A stretch of DNA of 64,000 bases from Deuterostichococcus epilithicus (Eukaryota; Chlorophyta; Trebouxiophyceae; Prasiolales; Stichococcaceae). Where the stretch lies: assembly GCA_033439295.1 (NCBI GenBank), contig JAVTLE010000013.1, positions 2,170,001 through 2,234,000 of the forward strand, written 5' to 3'. The notes below the pieces were generated by a model. It was not told the origin of the DNA. It was given only the letters and a program-made list of their open reading frames with translations, and ran no database searches. How positions within the stretch are numbered: the stretch's first letter is position 1; every line of letters begins with the position of its first letter. Made by a program: the position numbers and the translations under genes. Shown one piece after another: positions 22,249 through 32,074 of this stretch.

Positions 22249-24865
22249 ATGTCGTCAGCGGGGCGGCCGGTGCCCTGGGCCAGCTGGCAGGAATGGCTGC
22301 AGGTTTCGGCCTGGCTCGACGCTGGAGATCCTTTGATTGTGCGGAAAGGCCTGGACAGGGTGCGTGCACCCGCCAGTGATCGCCAAGCCAGCATGCGCCG
22401 CCGAGTGTAGCGCGCGGCGGCTGATGTGGGGCGGGCTGCGTGCAGGTCGCGGCGTGGAGGTGCCGGGGACGGGTGCCTCTGGGCGCGGATATCCACGCCT
22501 GCCTCGTCGAGATCCAGATGAGGTACCTCTTCTGCACATGTTGTCCATGCCGCGGACGCAATTTTGCACAGGCGCCACAGTGCGCTGATGCGGCGGTGCT
22601 CCCCGAGCAGGGACCCGTGCGCCGGCGGCCAATTCCCGGCCTTCGCAACCACGCAGCCTGCAGACGACGGCTCGCTGCGGCTGCAGTACTCGATGGCCGT
22701 CGTGCGGCTGGTCAATGGCATCGCTGATTCCGCGCAGAAGGGCCGCACAGCCGTGTCCGTGGCGGGTCTTGCAGCACAAGCAGGTGCGCCAGTCAACCCT
22801 ACGACCTTCGAGACATGACGTCTGCAGCGCATGTCATGAACAATTCAGAACCCAGCTCCTCAAGAAACCGACAGACGCGCACTAGGTGTGAGCTCAGCGC
22901 CACCCGGCCCAACAGGTGATTCGTGGACCCAAGCGCGTTCTGCATCACGACGCAGGGCTTCCGCACACGCTGGTGGACCTGCGGCACGAGGCGACGCACA
23001 ACGAGCTGCCGAGCCTGCCGCTGCTGCGGGTCGCAGCCTGCCAGGCGCTTGCATGGCTGCGCGCCTCCTACTGGCAGGCCCAGTCGAACCAGCTGGCGGT
23101 CTGCGCTGCTCGCTGCCGCCAGCTGCTGCAGGTGGGCCTGGATCGTTGGAGGCATGCTTGAGTTTTATCGCATCAGCTCATATGTGGGTGTGGGCCTGGA
23201 TAGGTCGGGCTGTACAATGTGCAGTGCAGTAGCGACAGTCATCGATGTGGCTGCTGTGGGATCAACCTTGCTTGCAGCAGCATGCCGCCAACAGGAAGTA
23301 TGTGGGGCTGCAGGACGCAGTGCAGTGCTTCACGCTGGTACAGGTGGCCAGCGGGGCAGCCGCAGCAGGCCAGCCCACAGCCCACGGCCTAGCACAAGCG
23401 CCGGCGGACGTCGGCCAGAAGCAGCTGCGCGTTGCGCTGGCCGAGCTGCGGGGCCTGGTGCCGTCAGCCGCTGCCGCGCTGCTGGCCCCGCTGCTGCTGG
23501 AGCCCGGCTTTGTGCCACTGCCGAGCACCGCAGGCCGGCCGCCGCAGACCCCGCCCCCATTCAATGCGGCGAGCACGCCCAGCAAGGCGGCGGCGCGAGG
23601 TCCTGCACATGGAGTCGCAGAGGAGCAGGCGGCTGGAACTGGGCAGCTTTCAGAGGGTCTCGCAGCCTGGCAGGATGCCATGGCGGCGCTGCAGCAGGAG
23701 TGGCCGTCGCTGCCGGGGCTGCTGCTGGCGGGAGCGGTTGGGCGGCTCGCCAACGGCACTGCGCCGGCGGCGCATGCGGCCGCTTGGACGCACCTATTGC
23801 TGCGGCACGCCGCCGTGCCAGAGACCCCTGCGGCAGCCGCGGCCGGCAGCGGCGGCAACAGCACTGGCAGCGGCGGGGGCGGCGGCGGGAGCGGCGACAG
23901 CCGGCCGTCGCAGCGCTTCTCATGGCAGCTGGAAGAGGCGCAGGCGTCGCAATTGCTGACGACGTGCCTGGGACCCCAGCAGCAGCAGCAGCACCACGCT
24001 GCCGGCAACGTGCCCATGCTCGAAACCGAACAGCGAGCAGCTGCGCTGCTGGAGGCAGCGGCGTTGTTACTGCAGTGCACAGATAGCGGCGTCACCGGCT
24101 CCTGGCAGGTGTCTTCCACAGTACGATCGGCGCGCTTCCTGAAGTCACATGGCACAGTCACCTTGCACATCTTTTGCAATTTTGCGACTTACCACGGCGT
24201 GTCCTCCATGCACATGCTGACAATGTTGCTCTTGATCACCTGCGAGACAGTCCATGATTGAGCGTGCCTCATGTGCGAGCGGGCTTTGATGCTGGTGTTG
24301 GGTAGAGGTTTGATCTCTTGTGCTGATCAGCCGTCATTGCCGTAGCAGGTTGCGGCAGCGCGGCAAGCAGAACTGCTTGACTCGGCCGCGAGGGTGGCTG
24401 AGCCAGCCGCAGCATCGCCAAGCGTCAGGTGTGAGCCTCTGCTTGCGACCCTGGGCAAGGGAGGTTTGATGCCATCTCAAATCTCGTCATCATGACCCGC
24501 TCTGTGAAACCGACTCGAAAAACTATACTCGACATGCTTGCAGATGGCAGCGGGTGCAGTCGTGGCAGCCGTGCGCCATTGGCGGGACGCCATCTGTGCA
24601 CGATCCCAATGGCGCCCTGACGCCGGTGTGGCTGCCAACGGCAGCAAGCGAGACACAGCCTTGCGGCCAGCAGGGCGCAGACTCGACAGAGGGTTCTGGC
24701 GCAGCCCAGCCGGATGCTACGGCGGTGCCTGATTTCTTTGCAAAGTTCGCTGCGGAGGCAGAGCGGGAGCAGGTGTCGCCACTGCAGGCGCTGGCGGTCG
24801 ACTTGCCGCCAGCAGGGCACGCGCCTGCCGCCGCTGTCTCGCCAGCAGACATTTCCGTGTGGTGA
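22249..24865 (+). CDS. LAS1: LAS1-like pre-rRNA ITS2 endonuclease (HEPN domain)
   Basis: LAS1 cleaves the ITS2 spacer of pre-rRNA with the Grc3/NOL9 kinase during 60S ribosome assembly. Seven exons join in phase: 22249-22359, 22446-22522, 22611-22783, 22956-23131, 23278-24108, 24349-24428 and 24544-24865, giving 589 residues. N-terminal family segments are VPWASWQEWLQVSAWL, VAAWRCRGRVPLGADIHACL, LVNGIADSAQKGRTAVSVAG and LPHTLVDLRHEATHNELPSL. The last contains the HEPN nuclease signature RHEATH (Arg-x4-His). A long Ala/Gly/Gln-rich insertion follows in exon 5. The C terminus has WQRVQSWQPCAIGGTPSV, matching the conserved LAS1 tail that contacts the kinase partner. All junctions are GT-AG. Confidence 0.93.
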
Positions 24866-24988
24866 AACGGTCCGCAGTGCTCGCTAGCACATGACGAAGC
24901 TTGCGTAGTCGCAATGTCGAAGTGGCACGAGTTTGGATGAACGCGCAGCAGGCATCCAATCATGATACAACACAAAAGGTCAACTTGT

Positions 24989-26838
24989 TCAAAGCGGCAG
25001 GGCGTCAGGGTCGTGCTGTATCCGGTACACTCTCACGTTCTGCAGCCGCTCCTCCCGCAGCAGGTGCTGGAAGCTGACGACCGGCTCAAAATTCAGCACC
25101 TCCAGCCGCAGGCAGCCCTGGTTGGCCACCTCCGCCTCAAAGCCCCGCATCGACACCTCGTTGCGGACTTGCGCCGCGAAGTAGGCGACCGGCTGCGGCG
25201 CGCCGGGCTTGGGTGGCCTCGCCAGCAGCCGCTTTGCCAGTGGCACCAGCACCGGAAAGATGTTGGGATCGTACAGAAGGTCCGCGCCCAGCAGCACATC
25301 CGGCGGGGCGATGTCGTCGGTCCACTCCTCCCACACGCGCTGCTCCACCTGTGGGCACAAATGGTCGATGGGCATCCAGGTTTGTGAATGGAGCAGCCAT
25401 AACCTTCAGTGTATGTATCATGATGACCTCAAAGCAGCCCACTGCTTGCCAGCAGATGCCGGACACATTGCCAAGACACAGCAGCTCTGCCAGTAGCTCG
25501 ATTCAGGGCTCACGAAGCCAGTGCAAGGCGCTGTCTGGGGGTCAGCGGGCACCTGGATACCATCTGGAGAGGCTGCGACGGCAGAGGCGCCCGGCCGTGC
25601 TTCCACGCCATTCAGCGCCAGGTTGGCGCAGCAGTTGTCAACGACGGCAGCGTTGCCGTCCGTCAGCACCACCGAGCGGGCGCCTGCGCGAGCCAGCGCG
25701 ACGCCCACGATTCCGGTGCCGCACCCCAGCTCCAGACATGCCTTGCCTGCAGATGGACACACATGTCGTTCCAGTTCACCGCTTGCAGGAGGAAGATTCC
25801 GGCTGGCTAGGATGCAACATTTAGTCTGGCGGTGGGCACCCGGCTGATGCCATGACATGCTACGCCATGCCACAGGGTGTGTACAGCATGGACCGGACTC
25901 GGTGCCATGGCATGGAAGCAAAAGCAGTGCGAAGCGCCACCTGCAAACAGCTCCGGCCGGCTGAGGCACAGCTCCGCCAGCCGCAGGCCGGCAGACCACT
26001 CGTGGGCGCCAGTGCTGTCCGCCAGCAGGTTTTGACAACAGCGCAGGGCGACGGTGCCGGGCAGCTGCTGCAGCGGCGGCGGCGCCGGACTGTGATCCGC
26101 CAATGCAGCGTCGTAAGTGAATGTCTTGTAGCGCCTGTAGGCCCGCGGCAATAGCTTCAGGCCTGCTGCAAGCGCCTTGGAAATGACTCCCAAGAAGGCA
26201 GCATGCAGATGCAAGAGCGGTGCCTCACCATCCGTCTGTGTCCGGGTGAGCGTGGCCGACCTGTGGCAGGGCACAATCTCGTTGGATCCACAAACATCTG
26301 GCTTGCACTCGTCTCGCCATGAGAATATTGGATTGCTGCACTCAAATCTTCCCCCTCTAATCTGTCAAATGACTTGGCTGCAGCTGGCGTCAGTGTAACA
26401 TGCATCCTCACCAGCTGCGCATTGATGAACAGGTCCACAAGCTCGTCAGCAAGCTCGCAGCCATCCTCCTCGGCGGCGCGCACGAGCGCCTGCAGCAGTC
26501 GGCGCCGGTAGGACGGCCCAGGCGGCGCGTTGCGCAGGGCCGCGTCGGCAAACACCTCCTCTGACAGCCGCCGCTGCAGCTCCGTCGTCAGTGCGCCGCC
26601 GCCTGCTCGCCGTGCCTCGTCAGCCAACTGCGGCAAGGGATGTAGCATTTCGGCTGGGAATCGAAGATGGGACGGCCGACAGCTCATTGTGATCTCAGTA
26701 CTGTACGGTGTGGAACTGATGTGTAGGTCCAGTTGAACCCCGTTGCAAAGGGGTGGTGCCACTGCATGTTGCTTGCAGCACCTTGGTCGGCGCCGCCAGT
26801 TGCCGCACCCAACACTTGAACCGAAAAAGGTCTTGCAT
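24989..26838 (-). CDS. SAM-dependent lysine methyltransferase, EEF2KMT/FAM86-like (methyltransf_16)
   Basis: Family members methylate lysine on proteins; FAM86 acts on elongation factor 2. The first exon, starting at 26838, reads MQDLFRFKCWVRQLAAPTK and has a good donor. It joins LADEARRAGGGALTTELQRR near 26635. The middle carries YRRYKTFTYDAALAD and a substrate-side helix AGLRLAELCLSRPELF (near 25970). SAM motif I is CLELGCGTGIVGVALARAG (25740-25680), followed by VVLTDGNAAVVDNC. The C-terminal exon (25375-24989) has VWEEWTDDIAPPDVLLGADLLYDP, the post-motif II Asp region, and ends QHDPDALPL. The tail-to-tail gap to LAS1 is only 123 bp. Substrate assignment is by resemblance only. Confidence 0.85.
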
Positions 26839-27450
26839 CCCCTTCAGCCAGTTCTGAAGTAACTGTCAGGCTGACTGCTGCCGGAACGCGGTCGCTTCAA
26901 GTAGCATGCCTGGGTTGTGGTTCATGCGTGCCCGCATGGGTCAATTACGACGGGCAACGTGGGAAACACGACTTGGCAGTGCAAAGATACAGCAGCAATC
27001 TTCTCTGTTGTACGGCAGGCCCGGCGAGTTAACAGATGTGAAGAACCGGTCTGAAACTGTCCTGCAACTGCTGGATGGTGGGGATATCTTTCCAAAAACG
27101 GATTGTTGCGCAACCTCCCAGTAAATGCTCAATTGCTCCGTGTTATATTCACCAAGTGCCGTGAACTTGTTTCAGGCACTCGTGCGGAAACCTGACCAAG
27201 TCGGGGGATTGCATTCGGATCCACCAGCGCGCCAGCTGGAGCGCTGGTACTGGATCTTCCCAAGCAAAGCATGGGAAAGGGCGTGCTGACGTGTGAAATC
27301 CTAATTTCTTTAAATCTGCGCCACAGACAGTGTCGATGCGGCAATTTTTGCGAAACGCTGGCAGGCTGTGAGTATTCGTAGATACTGATACATTTCAAGG
27401 TGTCGAGTCTACTGGAATCTGGGGCTGATCAGGTCCAGGGCTTGATGAAC
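26839..27450. other. Intergenic region between methyltransferase gene and array 1
   Basis: It should hold the promoter of the minus-strand methyltransferase gene. It is more AT-rich than the flanking genes; no gene is recognised. Confidence 0.5.
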
Positions 27451-27476
27451 GGCAAACGCTGGCCATGTCCAGCGGT
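27451..27476 (+). repeat. Left flanking direct repeat of array 1 (26 bp)
   Basis: Identical over 26 bp to 28624-28649. It begins ggcaaacgctggccatgtcc and abuts the first repeat unit of the array. Confidence 0.93.
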
Positions 27477-28623
27477 TTACCCTTTAAAAAAGAACAGGCT
27501 GATAGGTAGCCCCGGGCGCCCTTCTGCCCTGTTCTTTTTTGAGTTTATTTTTAAAAGAGAAAGGTACGTAGGGCCCAGGCCCCTTTGAAAACGAACAGGC
27601 TGATAGGTAGCCCCGGGGCCCCTTCTGTCTCGTTCTTTTTTAAATGGGGGTAGCCCCGGGCCCCCTTCTGTCTTGTTCTTTTTCAAGTTCACTTTTAAAT
27701 TTAAAAGAGAACAGGCTGATAGGTAGCCCCGGGCACCCTTCTGTCTTGTTCGTTTCTATGTTCTCTTTCAAAAGAGAAAGGTACGTAGGGCCCAGGCCCC
27801 TTTGAAAAAGAACAGGCTCAGCCTGTCAGGCTGATAGGTAGCCCCGGGCACCCTTCTGTCCTGTTCTTTTTTAGATGGGGGTAGCCCCGGGCCCCCTTCT
27901 GCCCTGTTCTTTTTAAAATGGGGGTAGCCCCGGGCCCCCTTCTGTCTTGTTCTTTTTTAAGGTCTCTTTTAAAGAACAGGCTGATAGGTAGCCCCGGGCC
28001 CTCTTTTGTCTTGTTCTTTTTTCAAGTGCCTTTTTAGAAGAGAAAGGTACGTAGGGCCCAGGCCCCTTTGAAGAAGAACAGGCTGATAGGTAGCCCCGGG
28101 CACCCTTCTGCCCTGTTCTTTTTTAGATGGGGGTAGCCCCGGGCGCCCTTCTGTCCTGTTCTTTTTATGTTCTTTCTTATAAGAGAAAGGTACGTAGGGC
28201 CCAGGCCCCTTGAAAATAAGAACAGGCTGATAGGTAGCCCTGGGCACCCTTCTGCCCTGTTCTTTCTTGAATGGGGGTAGCCCCGGGGCCCCTTCTGTCC
28301 TGTGCTTTTTTCAGTTCTCTTTTAAAATGAAAGGCACGTAGAGCCCAGGCCCCTCTGCAAAAGAACGAGATAAGAGGTAGCCCCGGGCGCCCTTCTGCCC
28401 TGTTCTTGTTTAAGTGCTGTTTTAAAAGAGAAAGGTACGTAGAGCCCAGGCCCCTTTAAAAAAGCACAGGCAAATAGGTAGCCCCGGGCCCCCTTCTGCC
28501 CAGTTCTTTCTTAAAATGCCACGGTTTACTGGACACGACGGCTACCTTTCAACTTGTTCCTTTTTAAAGGGGGTTGGGCGCCCACACCTATAAGAAAGAA
28601 CAGGTTTAAAGGTAGCTGTGGCC
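27477..28623. repeat. Tandem-repeat array 1 of hairpin-forming roughly 100-bp units
   Basis: About 1.15 kb of degenerate tandem units. A unit reads: (A)nGAACAGG, 'ctgataggtagccccgggc', cccttctgt, CCTGTTC(T)n, a variable 'aagtgctcttttaaaagag' spacer, then 'aaaggtacgtagggcccagg' and cccctttg. GAACAGG and CCTGTTC pair, so each unit can fold. The 'ggtacgtag' mark recurs near 27563, 27780, 28046, 28189, 28333 (variant) and 28433. Extra short sub-units carrying only 'gggggtagccccgggcc' are interspersed. Both an 'acaggctgatagg' and an 'acgagataagagg' subtype occur. It lies between the methyltransferase and SEC14 genes. Confidence 0.93.
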
Positions 28624-28649
28624 GGCAAACGCTGGCCATGTCCAGCGGT
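28624..28649 (+). repeat. Right flanking direct repeat of array 1 (26 bp)
   Basis: Exact copy of 27451-27476, in the same orientation, directly after the last repeat-derived sequence. Confidence 0.93.
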
Positions 28650-29403
28650 GTCAACTGGCTCTCTGGCACCGCCGCCAGCAATCGGCGGCGGGCAGAAACC
28701 AGTCTGCACGCCTCTTGACATCTCTGCGCTAGTGAAAGCTGAGTCGCCTCCCCGACAAATATCATTGCTCCGACATAGACTCAAAAGGCGACACTCAAGA
28801 CATCTAGCTCAGAGATCATAGCGCTTAATTTGCCACGAGTCGATGTGTCTGCAAAACAGACGCAAGCACAAGCGGCAGTGCACTCTGCACTCTGCCACAA
28901 ACTGCAGTTGGAATGGGTATATGCCAGAGCCAAACGACCCTGCCAATAATATTCATTTTTACAACCATTCCAATCGATGTTTCGAATTTCGATTATAGAT
29001 GATGATCTTGTTTTCGTCCCATGTTCAGCCCTAGTGAGGCTGACGAATGGGCAACTGTCGCGCTCTCTCTCCCTGCTGGCCATACCATTTTAGATCCAGA
29101 TGGACGGTGACAAGCTGACAACTCAGTCGGTTCTGTATCAGTCCTGCCTATGCCGGCGAAGCGAATTCTGATCCCTGCAGATCGGCGGCATCAGCCGGCT
29201 GCCCAAACTAGCGCTGTGCGGTATGTGCGACGCGCAATGAATGTCATCTCGCTCCCCGATCATATCCCAAAGTCTCGTTGCCTAATCACGTCGCTCTCCT
29301 TCCGCAGCTGGCTGTATTTTGCGAAATCGAACTTGTACTCGCTTTGCCCACCCGCCATGCACCTGCGGGCAATAATTTGCAGTCTCCAAGATTCAGGTCT
29401 CTG
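28650..29403. other. Intergenic region beyond array 1
   Basis: It includes the downstream side of the SEC14 gene. A 100-codon minus-strand frame (28781-29083) has no recognisable domain or splice context and is not called. Confidence 0.5.
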
Positions 29404-31517
29404 CTAGCGACTTGCACACAGCATCGGCCACCAGCCACTGAACGAGAGCTCATAGTGGAAGCAGGGCAGCGAACCGCACTTTTCGACGTTCTTCAGGTCC
29501 AGCAGCGCACCGAGCGCCGCCGCGGCTGTTTTCTCATTGTCAATGAAAGTGATCTGCACCCACAACACTTTATTGGCCCGGCACGCTTGATGGCTTGAGC
29601 AAAACAAACGACCGAGAGGTGGCACACATGCAGCGTGGCAGCAGCGCATGTATGTGTTGATGTCAAGCTCGACGCCAAACGTGCAGCCTTGGAGCAGAGC
29701 ATGCAGGTGTTGGCGAACAGAGGATGCTGAGCACTCGGTACCTTCTCCTTCGTGGCTGCGAAACCACACAAGGAGACCCGTCAGTCAGTCGCCATGTGTC
29801 ACATCGACAAACGCTTGAAGCAACGACAGAAAGAAGTTCAGACCAAACCTGTGTCCATGAAGGGGTGGATGGCCTGCGTGTCATGTCGGTACAAATCAGG
29901 TATCGACTGTTGCAAGAGATCAAGATGTGCTTGCAAGATGAGAGATTCCACGTCCTTTGAGCTCATGTATGAATCATTTGCACTCGCCTTCCACATAAGG
30001 CTGAACACCCGCGGCGGCAGGTAGGCGATTGCCTGCAAGTTGCGAGTGGACTTTAGTTGTAAGAGACCACAGGATGCTGCCGGCCCGTGCATCTCACCAT
30101 GGGGTTTGATACAAGCCTCACCGCTCCGAGGCGTTCTGGGTAGTGGTTCTGCAGAACGCTCAGCGTGTGCAGCGCGGACTTGATGGGCGGTGAGGTGCCA
30201 TATGAATAGCCGATAAAATCCTGTTCAGGAAGCAAAGTACCATACATGTTCGGCTCGATCACGCTGCCATCACAGGCAAGGCTGCAATGCGGCAGAGCAG
30301 CCTTGCAGTGGACCCAACACATGCACAATGCATCGCGCAAGATGCAGTTGAGATCAGGCCTCACCACGAGCCAGGCCATGCTCGTGTTCAGGGTACCATT
30401 CCTGACCGCCTCCTCCGAACCGCCCGACTGGTCTATGAGCCACGAGGTCACTTCCAGGTTGTAGATGACGTATCGCATCTGCCGGTCCCACTGCAGGGCA
30501 TGCCATTTCAGACCTGTCAGGGGGATCACGGACTGAGCCTCCTCTGCATGTGGTCATGGAAACACGCCTGCAAAGTATTTGCCCCCTACACTTTCAATGT
30601 CAAGCGGAGACAAACGCAGACACAGAGAAGTAAGGCCAGCCACGCACTGTCTTTGTGTTCTCGTTCCTGCAAAGCCACCAGGATGCATGGCCTCAGATTG
30701 CTGCAGCGGCACAGAGTCTGCAACCTCTGACACGAGCCTGCCGCATCTGCTGGCGTCGCCCAGGATTCACAGTCTCTACAGGACTCGCATCACCGCACCT
30801 CGGCCTGAGGACCAGCACTGGGCGGCCTGCGTGGTCCGTCGCCACGCCGCCGCTGGCCTGGTCGGGCAGCAGGAACGACTTCCCTGTCTCCGCCTCCGGC
30901 GCGACATCCTCCCATGTGATCGCCTCCGGTCGGAACTCCTGCCGCCTGCCGTCAGGACAGCCATCGCATCTTCACTGCTGCGCGCATGGCTCACCATGCG
31001 CAGAGAATGGCCGTACCGCCCTCGCTCAGCATGATCAACATGCCGATGATGAACTGGAGGAGGAGACATTCAAACACCAGTGTGAGCTGAGACACACCAG
31101 GCGAGTGTGGCCTGCAGCATCTTTGTGGCGCGCTGCAGATTCCAGCTGCGCGCTCGGAGGTACCTCACGAGGCAGCTTGTGCTCACAAAGTGCTGCAGCG
31201 GCTTCGAATCCTGAAGGCCAGTGGCAGAGGCACGCTTTCAGCCGATATGATGCATCCTGCCGTTATCGGGTTCAGGTTGGCATTGCTCCTGGCCCCTGCA
31301 GCATGCCTGCAACCGCTGCCACTCGATTTGCAGGCTCAGCATGCGGGTTGGTACATTCGCGGTGCACCTTGATCGTGGCCGCCACGGCTGCTCTGAGCTG
31401 ATCTACAAGCTCCAGCTGCTTGTCGCTGAGCCCGACGCTCGGTGCGTGACCGTTGGGCGCCTGCTGTTCGTTATTCGAATGCCCGTTCGTGTCGAGACTC
31501 CTGCGGGACCCGGCCAT
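29404..31517 (-). CDS. SEC14-like phosphatidylinositol/lipid transfer protein (CRAL-TRIO)
   Basis: SEC14 proteins exchange phosphatidylinositol and other lipids between membranes. Exon 1 (31517-31368) is a polar leader ending QLRAAVAATIK. The CRAL-TRIO N-terminal helix bundle follows: RYLRARSWNLQRATKMLQAT (near 31120) and FRPEAITWEDVAPEAETGK (near 30940). The lipid-binding domain has QMRYVIYNLEVTSWLIDQ, DFIGYSYGTSPPIKSAL and TLSVLQNHYPERLGA (near 30215-30115), AIAYLPPRVFSLMWK, AIHPFMDT, and VLWVQITFIDNEK in the last exon, stop at 29404. The LQNHYPERLG and PPxxFxxxWK motifs are hallmark residues. One intron after LMWK uses a GC donor (AAG|GCGAGT). The end, FSGWWPMLCASR, is short, so there is no additional GOLD or nodulin domain. 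Confidence 0.88.
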
Positions 31518-32074
31518 CTGGCCACCGCGGCGGAGTGTCGAGATGAGACCTCAAAGGCTTGACTGATGCACCTCCACCGAAGGTACGGAGAATTGCCCTC
31601 GCAAAGCCGTGTGCACCTATGGAAGTTGGGGAGGGGGTCCGCTGCAGGGAATTTGGCTGATCAGGCACTGTCAGTTTTCGGCAATCGCTTGTCTGAGCCT
31701 GACAACAACACGAAAGATGCGATTGCACTTGTCATAACATGAGGATTGAGGATTCTGGCGCGGCGCCCTGCATGGGCAGTCCACGTGATATCATGACTCA
31801 AAATTGCGTAATGATGACGTAGCTGGGATCGTGTCAATGCAGCCTTTTCAGCTGTTGAGAGCGGAGTGCGGGCAGGAAAAGCGTAGACCGCAGGTGCAGT
31901 GTGCAGCGGTGCCCAACTCATATCGGCAGAGATCTCATTTGTCCACCAAGCGCATTTACGTAGGGTAACATCAAGCCTGGGCACGACTGGTAGGCACGTG
32001 TCAAGGTGAAGATGGCTCACTCCCAAAGGTGACCCGTGCGATGTGTCACTGAGACTCACGCCGACGCCGGCAGC
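31518..32074. promoter_or_regulatory. Divergent intergenic region between SEC14 and BTB-Kelch genes
   Basis: A 557-bp gap between two opposite start codons, presumably holding both promoters. No specific element is recognised. Confidence 0.45.

Noticed and set aside
23131-23200. Repeat of gtgggcctggat after LAS1 exon 4 as another exon-end echo
   Set aside because: Only about 12 nt match and they lie on the intron side of the donor, so chance is a sufficient explanation.
23561-23923. Antisense Ala/Arg-rich ORFs over LAS1 exon 5
   Set aside because: Shadows of a GC-rich, low-complexity coding exon; the sense frame is fixed by flanking conserved LAS1 segments.
27477-28623. CRISPR array
   Set aside because: Units are degenerate, self-complementary and contiguous with no unique spacers; the context is eukaryotic nuclear genes.
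28781-29083. Minus-strand 100-codon ORF beside array 1
   Set aside because: No homology signal, no good splice sites and AT-rich composition unlike neighbouring exons.
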